NCBI RefSeq assembly: GCF_000235625.1
Contig: NZ_AGTR01000085.1
Span: 248,001-312,000 of the forward strand
Direction: 5' to 3'
DNA: 64,000 bases
Source of the DNA: Marinobacter manganoxydans MnI7-9
GTDB taxonomy: Bacteria > Pseudomonadota > Gammaproteobacteria > Pseudomonadales > Oleiphilaceae
Shown: positions 1 to 8,394 of the stretch, piece by piece
How the letters are laid out: each line of letters opens with the position of its first letter
Position numbering within the stretch: the stretch's first letter is position 1
The notes under the pieces: generated by a model
Told to the model about the DNA's origin: nothing
The model's input: the letters and a program-made list of their open reading frames with translations, nothing else
Databases searched by the model: none
Position numbers and translations under genes: made by a program

Positions 1-903
1 GACAGCAGCCAATACGTGCTGCGCAAAAAGCCGCCTGGCAAAACCCTGCCCTCCGCCCACATGGTAGAACGAGAGTACAAAGTCATGCGTGCCCTGTCCG
101 AGCACACCAGTGTCCCGGTGCCAAACACCCGGGCTCTGTGCGAAGACAGCAATGTCATCGGCACCCCGTTCTACGTCATGGACTATCTTGAGGGCCGTAT
201 TGTCAGCCACTCGGCGCTGCGGGCGCTGGATCGCCAGGAACGGCTGCCGGCCCATCACTCGGCCATCGACACCCTGGCGCGCCTTCACTCGGTGGATGTG
301 AAGGCGGTCGGTCTTGGTGACTTTGGCAGGCCGGAAGGTTATGTGGCCCGGCAGGTGGCTCGATGGAGCAAACAGTACCTGGCTTCCAAAACCGACGAGC
401 TTCCGGCAATGGACAAGCTTATGGCCTGGCTTCCGGAGAACCTGCCCTCGACCGACGAATGCGCCATCGCCCATGGCGATTACCGCTTTGGCAATCTGAT
501 GCTGGCGCCGCAGCGGCCCGAGGTTATTGCCATCCTCGACTGGGAGCTGTCCACCCTCGGTCACCCGCTGGCGGACCTGGCGTATTACTGTCTGCCGTAC
601 TACCTGCCGTCGGACCTGCAGGGCATGCGAGGACTGCAGGGAGAAGACCTGGAGGCGCTGGGTATTCCGGACGAACAGGAAACCATTGCCCGATACTGTC
701 GGCAGACCGGCCGGGACGGCATCGCCGACTGGCACGTGTTCCTGGCGTTTTCCCTGTTCCGGCTGGCGTCTATTCTTCAGGGTGTCTACAAGCGGGCTCT
801 GGATGGCAATGCCGCCAATGCCGATGCCCTGGAGGTTGGCCGGCGGGCCAGCCTTCTGGCCGATGTCGGCTGGCGGATTGCCAGTGAGGGACCATCGTCA
901 TGA
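1..903 (+). CDS. ACAD10/11-type phosphotransferase (APH family), 5' end missing
   Basis: The reading frame is open from base 1, so the start lies upstream; 300 residues are visible. The fragment has the APH kinase fold signature of acyl-CoA-dehydrogenase-associated kinases: a Brenner-type HGDYRFGN loop at visible residue 158 and a metal-binding LDWELSTLGHP motif around residue 180. The N-terminal RKKPPGK stretch is also typical. Relatives in ACAD10/11 and in levulinate catabolism (LvaA) phosphorylate the 4-hydroxyl of 4-hydroxyacyl-CoA so that an acyl-CoA dehydrogenase can eliminate it. The acyl-CoA dehydrogenases encoded at 4657-8201 fit that role, but the substrate is inferred. The gene overlaps surE by 4 nt (ATGA). 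Confidence 0.9.
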   Translation, partial: DSSQYVLRKKPPGKTLPSAHMVEREYKVMRALSEHTSVPVPNTRALCEDSNVIGTPFYVMDYLEGRIVSHSALRALDRQERLPAHHSAIDTLARLHSVDVKAVGLGDFGRPEGYVARQVARWSKQYLASKTDELPAMDKLMAWLPENLPSTDECAIAHGDYRFGNLMLAPQRPEVIAILDWELSTLGHPLADLAYYCLPYYLPSDLQGMRGLQGEDLEALGIPDEQETIARYCRQTGRDGIADWHVFLAFSLFRLASILQGVYKRALDGNAANADALEVGRRASLLADVGWRIASEGPSS

Positions 904-1679
904 ACGATCCCATGGTCAAACGCATCCTAATCACCAATGATGACGGCATCAACGCGCCAGGCCTGAAAGTGCTCGAGCAGATCGCCCGCAACCTGGCCGA
1001 GGAGGTCTGGGTGGTGGCGCCGGAGCATGATCGTAGCGGCGCCGGCCAGAGCATCTCCATTCATGATCCTTTGCGGGTGTATGAGCAGGGTGACAGGCGC
1101 TATGCAGTCTCCGGTACGCCGGCGGACTGTGTGCTTTATTCGCTGGCCCGGTGGTTCGGGGAAACCCCGCCGGATCTGGTGCTTTCCGGGGTGAACTGCG
1201 GGGCCAATATCAGCGATTCCGTGCAGTATTCCGGAACCGTCGGCGCGGTGCTGAGTGCCGAACATATGGGCATACCTGCCATGGCACTGAGCCAGGCGTT
1301 TCTGAGTCGCGAAGGCGTGGACTGGTCGCCGGTTTCCATTCATGGCGAGGCCATCATCAGGCAGCTGTGGCAGCCAGGTCTGAATCGGGCCTGGAACGTC
1401 AACTTTCCCGCCTGCGAGGCGGCCGCCATCAGCCGGGCCCGGTGGTGCCGGGAGTCCAACGGCTCCATACAGCGCGCCCGCCTGCAGGCGGGTCAGGATG
1501 CCCGCAGTCTGCCGTACTGGTGGCTGGGATTTGATCGCAGTTCGCGTCACATTGTGGCGCCCGATGAAGACGCCAGCGTGCTGCGGGACAAAGCCATCGC
1601 CATTACGCCATTACGCCACCAGGACCGCCTGCCCGGCGGCGCTGACGTTTTTGATTTGGCCGCATCAGCGGCCCACTGA
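900..1679 (+). CDS. surE: 5'/3'-nucleotidase SurE
   Basis: A 259-residue SurE-family phosphatase. It starts with the hallmark ILITNDDG metal-binding motif (Asp14, Asp15), followed by RSGAGQS, a SGTPADCV loop and the SGVNCGANISDSVQYSGT active-site segment. The family removes phosphate from nucleoside 5'/3'-monophosphates and short polyphosphates. The chosen ATG at 900 overlaps the upstream stop codon; ATG 912 is an alternative. The usual surE-pcm-nlpD-rpoS context is absent. Here the gene is translationally coupled to an acyl-CoA kinase homologue and lies just before an acyl-CoA ligase, so it may be a second, specialised copy acting on a phosphorylated intermediate. That role is inference. Confidence 0.93.
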   Translation: MNDPMVKRILITNDDGINAPGLKVLEQIARNLAEEVWVVAPEHDRSGAGQSISIHDPLRVYEQGDRRYAVSGTPADCVLYSLARWFGETPPDLVLSGVNCGANISDSVQYSGTVGAVLSAEHMGIPAMALSQAFLSREGVDWSPVSIHGEAIIRQLWQPGLNRAWNVNFPACEAAAISRARWCRESNGSIQRARLQAGQDARSLPYWWLGFDRSSRHIVAPDEDASVLRDKAIAITPLRHQDRLPGGADVFDLAASAAH

Positions 1680-1701
1680 ACCGAAAAAGGGGATCACAAC
1701 A

Positions 1702-3369
1702 ATGCCATTTACCCGCCATCACGCCGTGTGGCCCAGGGAACTGCCCAAAAGCCTGGCCTTGCCACGAACCAGCGTGTTTACCAACCTTGAGATTTCGGCG
1801 CGGCGCTATCCGGACCGTAACGCCATCGTTTTCTACGATGCACCCATGACCTACAGCCAGCTGTTCCGGGAAGTGGAGGCCATGGCCGGCTACCTGCAGG
1901 CTCAGGGCGTCGCTAAAGGTGATCGGGTGTTGCTGTACATGCAGAACTCCCCGCAATACGTCATTGCCTATTACGCCATTCTGCGGGCGGATGCCGTGGT
2001 AATCCCTATCAACCCGATGAACCGAGCGGCGGAACTGGAGCACTTTGTTGCTGATACCGGTGCCAATGTCTGCCTCGCAGGTCAGGAACTGGCCGGCTTT
2101 ATTGCCCCGTTGCTGGAGACCACCGATCTCAACCACATCGTGGTAGCTTCCTACAGCAGCTATATCGCCCCGGACACCGATCTGGCCTTGCCAGCGGAAG
2201 TCGCCGCTCCAGCCTGGTCAGAGGACCTGGCCGGCATGGTCAGCTGGGAGCAGGCGCTGGCGGAAGGCCATGCGCCCTCGGCGCACACCGCAGGCCCGGC
2301 CGATCTCTCCGTGATTCCCTACAGTTCCGGCACCACCGGCGCGCCGAAGGGCTGCATGCACACTCATCGCAGCGTGATGGCTACCGCCGTGCACCGGGCC
2401 TTCTGGAACCTGAGCACCGCCAGTACGGTGCAGCTGGCCACCTTGCCATTCTTCCACGTCACCGGCATGACCGGTTCCATGAACAGCCCCATCTACAGCG
2501 GCTCCACTACAGTGATCATGACTCGCTGGGAGCGGACCACCGCGGCGCGGCTGATCGAAAGGTATAAAGTCACCGGCTGGACCAACATTGTCACCATGGC
2601 GGTGGACTTCCTCTCCAACCCCGACATTGGCCGGTACGACCTGTCGAGTCTCACCACCATCGGCGGGGGCGGGGCTGCGATGCCAGAGGCCGTGGCCGCC
2701 AAGCTCAAGGCCATGACCGGTCTTGATTATATTGAGGGGTATGGCCTTTCAGAAACCATGGCAGCCACTCACATCAACCCCTCGAGCCGTCCGAAGCCCC
2801 AGTGCCTCGGCATCCCGGTGTTTGATGTCGACAGCCGGATCATTGATGTTGACACCCTGCAGGAAAAAGGCCCTGGCGAGACCGGCGAAATCGTCTCCAG
2901 CGGGCCGCAGGTTACCATCGGGTACTGGAACCGGCCCGCGGAAACCGAAACTGCGTTTGTGGAGATCGATGGCAAGCAGTTTTTCCGCACCGGCGATCTG
3001 GGTTACTACGATGAGGAGGGCTATTTCTTCATGGTCGACCGGGTCAAGCGGATGATCAACGCATCCGGTTACAAGGTCTGGCCGTCCGAGGTGGAGGGCC
3101 TGATGTACCGCCATCCCGGGATTCATGAGGTCTGCATTATTTCCTCGCCGGACCCGAAGCGCGGAGAGACCGTTAAGGCCTGCATCGTGCTGACTCCGGA
3201 GGCGGAGGGAGAAACGAGCGAAGAGGACATCATCGCCTGGTGCAAGGAGCAGATGGCAGCCTACAAGATTCCCACCCTGATCGAGTTTGTCGACCAGCTG
3301 CCAAAGTCGCCAACCGGTAAGCTGATGTGGCGGGCGCTGCAGGAAGAGGAGTGGGAAGCCAAGTCCTGA
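1702..3369 (+). CDS. Long-chain fatty acid--CoA ligase (AMP-binding)
   Basis: A 555-residue adenylate-forming acyl-CoA synthetase. Visible motifs are the P-loop PYSSGTTGAPKG (around residue 205), GYGLSETMA, the hinge DRVKRMINASGYKVWP and the C-terminal PKSPTGKLMWR carrying the catalytic lysine. It activates a carboxylic acid to acyl-CoA using ATP. ATG 1702 is chosen because AAAAAGGGGATC lies just upstream and homology begins there; the frame stays open back to 1498 inside surE, but that stretch is the shadow of surE. It is the third gene of the kinase-surE-ligase set and ends 5 nt from a convergent MaoC gene. The chain-length preference cannot be read from sequence. Confidence 0.93.
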   Translation: MPFTRHHAVWPRELPKSLALPRTSVFTNLEISARRYPDRNAIVFYDAPMTYSQLFREVEAMAGYLQAQGVAKGDRVLLYMQNSPQYVIAYYAILRADAVVIPINPMNRAAELEHFVADTGANVCLAGQELAGFIAPLLETTDLNHIVVASYSSYIAPDTDLALPAEVAAPAWSEDLAGMVSWEQALAEGHAPSAHTAGPADLSVIPYSSGTTGAPKGCMHTHRSVMATAVHRAFWNLSTASTVQLATLPFFHVTGMTGSMNSPIYSGSTTVIMTRWERTTAARLIERYKVTGWTNIVTMAVDFLSNPDIGRYDLSSLTTIGGGGAAMPEAVAAKLKAMTGLDYIEGYGLSETMAATHINPSSRPKPQCLGIPVFDVDSRIIDVDTLQEKGPGETGEIVSSGPQVTIGYWNRPAETETAFVEIDGKQFFRTGDLGYYDEEGYFFMVDRVKRMINASGYKVWPSEVEGLMYRHPGIHEVCIISSPDPKRGETVKACIVLTPEAEGETSEEDIIAWCKEQMAAYKIPTLIEFVDQLPKSPTGKLMWRALQEEEWEAKS

Positions 3370-3374
3370 GCGAC

Positions 3375-3833
3375 TCAGCTCCGCACATACATGGCGAGAT
3401 GTTCGGCTACGCAGGCGGGCTTTTCCCCGCCTCGGATTTCCAGGGTGGTGCGATAGGTGGCCAGCGTCCGCTGCTCATCTACCCTGGTCACGTCCAACAG
3501 CTCCATTTTGCTGCGGATCTGCGCGCCGGCTTTTACCGCTGCCGGGAAGCGCAGCTTGTTAAGCCCGTAATTGATACTGGCGCTCTTGCCTCGCACATTG
3601 ATGACCTGTTGATTCAGCAGGGGAATCAGTGATGCCGTCAGAAATCCGTGCGCTACGGTGCTCTTCCAGGGCGACTCTCGCCTGGCTCTCTCCACATCAA
3701 GATGTATCCATTGATGATCGCCGGTGGCATCGGCGAAGGCCTGTATCATTTCCTGGCTGATGGTTTTCCAGGGACTGTGGCCAATCACCGAGTTCTTGTG
3801 ATGGGTCAGATCGTCCAGTTGCACTGTCAGCAT
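3375..3833 (-). CDS. MaoC-like (R)-enoyl-CoA hydratase
   Basis: A 152-residue single hot-dog-domain protein. The hydratase-2 residues are clear: ATGDHQWIH (Asp39, His44) followed by AHGFLTASL. It would hydrate trans-2-enoyl-CoA to (R)-3-hydroxyacyl-CoA, or act in reverse; NodN-type relatives are often unassigned. It is the last gene of the minus-strand operon that begins with the glutaryl-CoA dehydrogenase, 21 nt after the aldolase gene. Its 3' end faces the acyl-CoA ligase with only 5 nt between them and no obvious terminator. Confidence 0.9.
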   Translation of the reverse strand: MLTVQLDDLTHHKNSVIGHSPWKTISQEMIQAFADATGDHQWIHLDVERARRESPWKSTVAHGFLTASLIPLLNQQVINVRGKSASINYGLNKLRFPAAVKAGAQIRSKMELLDVTRVDEQRTLATYRTTLEIRGGEKPACVAEHLAMYVRS

Positions 3834-3854
3834 AGCCGTAGTCCCCGCTGGGCG

Positions 3855-4613
3855 TCAGACCGCATAACCCGGATTCTTGCTGTCCAGAAGTCGGATCAGT
3901 GCCGGCCAGGTCAGTTTCGCTGCCATGCCCAATTGTTGCGACTGATCGGCGGTGGTGCGAATGGCCTGTTCCGAGGGTAGGTGGGTGGGGCCACAGCTCT
4001 GGGCCTTGACCTGGATCTCGCAGGCTTTCATCAGGAAATACAGGTAGGTAAAGGTCTCCGGTACGTCCTTGCCTGCGGTCAGCACGCCGTGGTTGCGCAG
4101 TATCATCATGGACCGGTTGCCCAGGTCCCGGATCAGCCGATCGCGTTCGTCCAGATTGAGTGCCACGCCTTCGTACTCGTGATAGCAGAGGTGGTCGAGG
4201 CACAGCATGGCAGTCTGGCTCAGGGGCAGCAGGCCGTCCCGGTGTGCCGATACTGCGACCCCGTCCGGTGCGTGCAGGTGCATCACCGCGCCGGCATCGT
4301 CCCGGCCCATATGCACCGCGCTGTGAATGGTGAAACCGGCGGGATTGACGCGTCCCAGGCCGGCTGCCTCCACCACTTGGCCTTCCTGGTCGACCTTGAC
4401 CAGCGACGAGGCGGTGATTTCATGAAACAGCAGTCCGTAAGGGTTGATCAGGAAGTGGTGATCCGGCCCGGGTACCCGGGCCGAGAGATGGGTGAACACC
4501 AGATCATCCCAGCCGAACAGGGCCACCAGCCGATAGGCGGCGGCCAGCTCGGTGCGGACCTGCCACTCGGCTTTCCTGAGATCCTGTTCCGTTGACGGTT
4601 CATTTGTTGTCAT
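3855..4613 (-). CDS. Class II aldolase/adducin family protein
   Basis: A 252-residue class II aldolase/adducin-fold protein. The zinc-site HLHAP motif (MHLHAPDGVAVSAH) and the NPYGLLFHEITAS segment are intact, and the C-terminal YFLMKACEIQVKAQ helix matches the family. Members cleave or decarboxylate hydroxylated substrates; the substrate here is unknown. ATG 4613 is preferred over the upstream in-frame ATG 4634 because GAAGAGATC precedes it at good spacing. It lies between an acyl-CoA dehydrogenase gene and maoC, which suggests retro-aldol cleavage of a hydroxyacyl-CoA or a related step. That placement is the only functional clue. Confidence 0.88.
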   Translation of the reverse strand: MTTNEPSTEQDLRKAEWQVRTELAAAYRLVALFGWDDLVFTHLSARVPGPDHHFLINPYGLLFHEITASSLVKVDQEGQVVEAAGLGRVNPAGFTIHSAVHMGRDDAGAVMHLHAPDGVAVSAHRDGLLPLSQTAMLCLDHLCYHEYEGVALNLDERDRLIRDLGNRSMMILRNHGVLTAGKDVPETFTYLYFLMKACEIQVKAQSCGPTHLPSEQAIRTTADQSQQLGMAAKLTWPALIRLLDSKNPGYAV

Positions 4614-4656
4614 TATTGATCTCTTCGGGCCCAAGATTTCGTTTGTTTGCGGACCT

Positions 4657-5793
4657 TTACTTTAGCAGGGCCGCAAAGCGCTCCAGATGGAAGTCGTCGT
4701 CGCCCAGTTGATGGTTGATCATCACAAGCCGCTTGGCGTAGTGGGCAAAGTTGTACTCCCAGGTCATACCGATACCGCCGTGGGACTGGATGCCCTGCTC
4801 GGAAATGAACTGGCCACTGCGGCCAATCACATTCTTGGCGGCGGCCAGAATCCGGCGGCGCTCGTCGCTCTGGGGCTCGTCGGCAACGCTGGCTGCCAGG
4901 ATGGCCATGGAGCGGGCCTGCTCAAGCTCCGACATCATATCCACCATTCGATGCTGAAGTACCTGGAATTTGCCGATGGGTACGCCGAATTGTTTGCGCT
5001 GTTTCAGGTACTCCAGAGTCAGGTCACAGGCCACTTCCATGGCGCCCACAGCCTCACCGCATAAAGCGGAAATGGCGCGTCCGGCCTGGTATTCAATGAC
5101 TTCTGCGGCCTTGCCTTCTTCACCGAGCAGGGCACCGGGGCCCAGCTTGACGTTGTTCAGGAACAGGTCGCAGCCCCTGGAACCATCAATGGTGGGGTAG
5201 GTGCGATGTTCCAGCCCTTCGGCATCGGCGCTGATCAGGAACAGGCTGATGCCATCGGCATCGCGGCTGTTGCCGGAAGTACGGGCAGAGACGACCAGTA
5301 CATCGGCACAGTGGCCGCCAATGACCACGGCCTTGCGACCGTTCAGCACGTAGCCGTCCCCGGACTTCTCGGCACGGGCTTCCACGTCATTCAGGTCGTA
5401 AAAGCTCTGGGGCTCCTGAAGACCGACAGCTGCGCGTGTCTCGCCGCTGGCGATGCCGCCAAGCCATTGTTCGTGCTGCTCACTGTTGCCGGCCTGGCTG
5501 ATCAGCCCGCCACCGAGAACCACGGACTGGAGGTAAGGCTCGATACACAGGCCTCGACCCAGTTCGGTCATCACGCTTTGCACTTCAACGCCAGTACCGC
5601 CAAATCCACCGAGTTCCTCCGGAAAGGGGACGGCGGTCAGACCCAGTTCACCCAGCTGTTTCCAGAAGTCGGCGCTGAAGCCCAGCTCCGATTCGCTGTA
5701 TTCCAGGCGTTTCTCAAAACTGTATTCACCGCGCACCAGGCGGGCCACGGTGTCCTGCAGCATCTGCTGCTCTTCGTTGAGTCGGAAATCCAT
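4657..5793 (-). CDS. Acyl-CoA dehydrogenase (subunit-like, paired with the next one)
   Basis: A 378-residue FAD-dependent acyl-CoA dehydrogenase. It has the N-terminal helical domain (residues 1-120), the middle beta domain and a C-terminal helical domain with RKQFGVPIGKFQVLQHRMVDM, ending in GIQSHGGIGMTWEYNFAHYAKR. The middle domain's usual SEPxAGSD signature is weak (ALQEPQSFYD in that region), as in the shorter partner of paired ACADs. A strong AAGGAGG lies before the ATG. The gene is 10 nt downstream of a longer ACAD gene, an arrangement often seen for heteromeric enzymes acting on sterol side chains or branched acids. Heteromer formation here is inference. Confidence 0.92.
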   Translation of the reverse strand: MDFRLNEEQQMLQDTVARLVRGEYSFEKRLEYSESELGFSADFWKQLGELGLTAVPFPEELGGFGGTGVEVQSVMTELGRGLCIEPYLQSVVLGGGLISQAGNSEQHEQWLGGIASGETRAAVGLQEPQSFYDLNDVEARAEKSGDGYVLNGRKAVVIGGHCADVLVVSARTSGNSRDADGISLFLISADAEGLEHRTYPTIDGSRGCDLFLNNVKLGPGALLGEEGKAAEVIEYQAGRAISALCGEAVGAMEVACDLTLEYLKQRKQFGVPIGKFQVLQHRMVDMMSELEQARSMAILAASVADEPQSDERRRILAAAKNVIGRSGQFISEQGIQSHGGIGMTWEYNFAHYAKRLVMINHQLGDDDFHLERFAALLK

Positions 5794-5803
5794 GGTCGCC
5801 TCC

Positions 5804-7000
5804 TTAAAGCCCGAGAATCATTTTCGACACGATATTCTTCTGGATCTCGTTGGATCCGCCGAAAATCGACAGCTTGCGGTTGTTGAAGTACTGGGGAGTT
5901 ACCGGTGCGGCGTTCTCGTCCGAGAGGAAATCGCCGTCGTAATCCAGGTCCATTTCCTCTTCCACAAACGGGATGGCATAGGGACCAATGGCTCGGCGGG
6001 CCAGGTCGTTGATGGTCTGACGGATTTCGGTACCGCGTACTTTCAGCATGGAGCTTTCCGCACCCGGCATGCCGCCGCCTTCCACCGAGGCGATAATGCG
6101 CAGGTTGCTGATTGACGCCGCCATCAGGTCAATCTCAACCTTGGCAATGCGCTGGCTGAACGACGCATCCTCTATTAGCGGGCGACCGTTCTTGGTCCGG
6201 CGGGTCGCCAGCTCCTTCAGGTGCTGCAATGCGGCTTTGGAAATGCCGATGCCGGCCAGACCGGTGCGTTCGTAGGTCAGCAGGTACTTGGCGTAGGTCC
6301 AGCCCTTGTCTTCCTCGCCCACGAGATTCTCCACGGGAACTTTCACATCCTCGAAGAACACTTCGTTAACTTCGTGCTCGCCATCAAGAGTGATGATAGG
6401 GCGCACGGTAATGCCTGGGGTGTCCATGTCCATCAGCAGGAAGGAAATGCCTTCCTGCGCTTTCACCTCGGTATTGGTGCGAACCAGGCAGAAAATCATG
6501 TTGGCGTGCTGGCCCAGGGTGGTCCAGGTTTTCTGGCCATTCACAATGTAATGGTCGCCGTCGCGCACTGCCCGGGTCTTGAGAGAGGCCAGGTCCGAGC
6601 CCGCGCCCGGCTCGGAATAGCCCTGGCACCACCAGTCTTCGCCAGTGAGAATGCGTGGCAGGTATCTCTGTTTCTGCTCTTCGGTGCCAAACTTGATAAT
6701 CACTGGCGCCACCATGTTTACGCCGAAGGGTACAGAGCGCGGTGCGCCATAGCGGGACGACTCTTCGTCCCAGATGTGCTTCTGAACAGGACTCCAGTTC
6801 ACACCGCCGTATTCTTCCGGCCAATGGGTGGCGTACCAGCCCTGTTCATTGAGGATCTTTTGCCAGCGCTGATGGTCTTCTTTGGATAGCCGGCGGAACC
6901 CCTTTACCTTGGCGGCGATATCCGCAGGCAGTTTCTCATCCAGGAATGCGCGGACTTCGTCACGGAAAGCGAGTTCCTCGGCGGTGTAGTTCAAGTTCAT
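5804..7000 (-). CDS. Acyl-CoA dehydrogenase
   Basis: A 398-residue acyl-CoA dehydrogenase with all three domains. The flavin/substrate loop GYSEPGAGSDLASLKT and the NGQKTWTT strand are canonical, and the C-terminus SIFGGSNEIQKNIVSKMILGL is the standard ACAD ending. It would introduce the alpha,beta double bond in an acyl-CoA and pass electrons to ETF. The start ATG has GAGG eight bases upstream. It is the second gene of the minus operon, 31 nt after gcdH and 10 nt before a shorter ACAD gene with which it may form a complex. Confidence 0.94.
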   Translation of the reverse strand: MNLNYTAEELAFRDEVRAFLDEKLPADIAAKVKGFRRLSKEDHQRWQKILNEQGWYATHWPEEYGGVNWSPVQKHIWDEESSRYGAPRSVPFGVNMVAPVIIKFGTEEQKQRYLPRILTGEDWWCQGYSEPGAGSDLASLKTRAVRDGDHYIVNGQKTWTTLGQHANMIFCLVRTNTEVKAQEGISFLLMDMDTPGITVRPIITLDGEHEVNEVFFEDVKVPVENLVGEEDKGWTYAKYLLTYERTGLAGIGISKAALQHLKELATRRTKNGRPLIEDASFSQRIAKVEIDLMAASISNLRIIASVEGGGMPGAESSMLKVRGTEIRQTINDLARRAIGPYAIPFVEEEMDLDYDGDFLSDENAAPVTPQYFNNRKLSIFGGSNEIQKNIVSKMILGL

Positions 7001-7031
7001 GGGGAAAACCTCGTTCGCGTTGATCTGTCTA

Positions 7032-8201
7032 TCAGCTGAAAGCCTGGATGCCGGTCTGTCCGCGACCCAGAATCAGGGCGTGGACGTCGTGGGTACCCTC
7101 GTAGGTGTTCACCGCCTCGAGGTTCATCACGTGGCGAATCACATGGTACTCGTCGGAAATGCCGTTACCGCCGTGCATGTCCCGGGCAACCCGGGCGATG
7201 TCCAGGGCTTTGCCACAATTGTTGCGCTTGAGCAGTGAAATGGCGTCCGGTGTTACCGTGCCGGCATCCATCATCCGGCCCAGCTGGAGAACCGCCTGCA
7301 GGCCGATGGTGATCTCTGTCTGCATGTCCACCAGCTTTTTCTGGACCAGCTGGTTGGCAGCCAGGGGCTTGCCGAACTGTATGCGCTCCAGGGTGTAATT
7401 GCGGGCGGCATGCCAGCAGAACTCGGCAGCACCGAGCGAACCCCAGCTAATGCCAAAACGGGCCTTGTTCAGACAGCTGAAGGGGCCTTTCAGGCCCTCT
7501 ACGTCCAGACGATTCTCTTCCGGAACGAACACCTCATCCATGAAGATGGAGCCGGTCTCCGACGCCCGCAGGGAGAATTTGCCCTCGATCTTCGGCGCGT
7601 CCAGACCTTTGGCGCCTTCGCGCTCAATTACAAAGCCGTTCACCTTGCCATCAAACTTGGCCCAGACTACAAAGATGTCGGCAATCGGGGAGTTGGTGAT
7701 CCAGGTCTTGGAGCCACTTAGCAGGTACCCGCCATCAACTTTCTTGGCACGGGTTTCCATGCCGCCGGGATCGGAGCCATGGTTGGGCTCGGTCAGGCCG
7801 AAACAGCCAACGTATTCACCGGAGGCCAGCTTGGGCAGGATGCGTTTTTTCATCGCTTCCTGACCGTAGGAATAGATCGGGTACATGACCAGGGAGGACT
7901 GAACGCTCAGGGCTGAACGATAGGCGGAATCCACCCGTTCCACTTCCCGGGCAATCAGGCCGTAACAGACGTGGTTCAGCCCCGGGCCGCCGTATTCCTC
8001 CGGCAGGGTCGCACCCAGCATGCCGAGTTCGCCCATCTGGTTGAAGATAGTGCGGTCGAACTTCTCATGCCGGTTGGCCTCGGTGATGCCGGGCATCAGT
8101 TGCTGGTCGCAGAAGCTGCGAATACTGTCTCGGACCTGGCGTTCGGTTTCGTCCAGTTGTGAGTCGAAATCCAGCAGGTCATTCCAGGGTGCGAAAGCCA
8201 T
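7032..8201 (-). CDS. gcdH: Glutaryl-CoA dehydrogenase
   Basis: A 389-residue ACAD closely resembling glutaryl-CoA dehydrogenase: [20 protein letters not shown], the [19 protein letters not shown] strand, and the C-terminal [20 protein letters not shown] with the catalytic glutamate. It oxidises and decarboxylates glutaryl-CoA to crotonyl-CoA (lysine, tryptophan and glutarate catabolism). ATG 8201 has AGGAGA just upstream; an in-frame ATG at 8267 extends only into non-homologous sequence. It leads the five-gene minus operon, and a palindromic operator-like site lies 80-115 bp upstream. Confidence 0.94.
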   Translation of the reverse strand: MAFAPWNDLLDFDSQLDETERQVRDSIRSFCDQQLMPGITEANRHEKFDRTIFNQMGELGMLGATLPEEYGGPGLNHVCYGLIAREVERVDSAYRSALSVQSSLVMYPIYSYGQEAMKKRILPKLASGEYVGCFGLTEPNHGSDPGGMETRAKKVDGGYLLSGSKTWITNSPIADIFVVWAKFDGKVNGFVIEREGAKGLDAPKIEGKFSLRASETGSIFMDEVFVPEENRLDVEGLKGPFSCLNKARFGISWGSLGAAEFCWHAARNYTLERIQFGKPLAANQLVQKKLVDMQTEITIGLQAVLQLGRMMDAGTVTPDAISLLKRNNCGKALDIARVARDMHGGNGISDEYHVIRHVMNLEAVNTYEGTHDVHALILGRGQTGIQAFS

Positions 8202-8280
8202 TTGTAGTCTCCTGAAAGCGAATATCGGGTGTCCGGTTGAGGTCCGGTTATAGGGACACCGGACCAATCTGTGCTATCTT

Positions 8281-8315
8281 TGTGTTAACACAGTTTCATT
8301 AAGCGAAACTGTGTT
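8281..8315. promoter_or_regulatory. Overlapping palindromes, probable operator upstream of gcdH
   Basis: Two palindromes share bases. TGTGTTAACACA (8281-8292) is a perfect 12-bp palindrome. It runs into an 11-bp perfect inverted repeat, arms 8287-8297 and 8305-8315 (core GTTTC-N7-GAAAC, 7-nt spacer). The site lies between gcdH (minus) and the membrane transporter gene (plus). No T-tract follows suitably on the minus side, so a regulator site is more likely than a terminator. A GTTTCA-N3-TGAAAC site before the iclR gene suggests, weakly, that the same regulator acts at both. Confidence 0.55.
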
Positions 8316-8394
8316 TTGTAATTCGATATTGAAAGACTAATCCGGGTGTTGTGGAAATGCAAGCAGTGTTCAAATCTGACTGGGCGCTCCTGCC

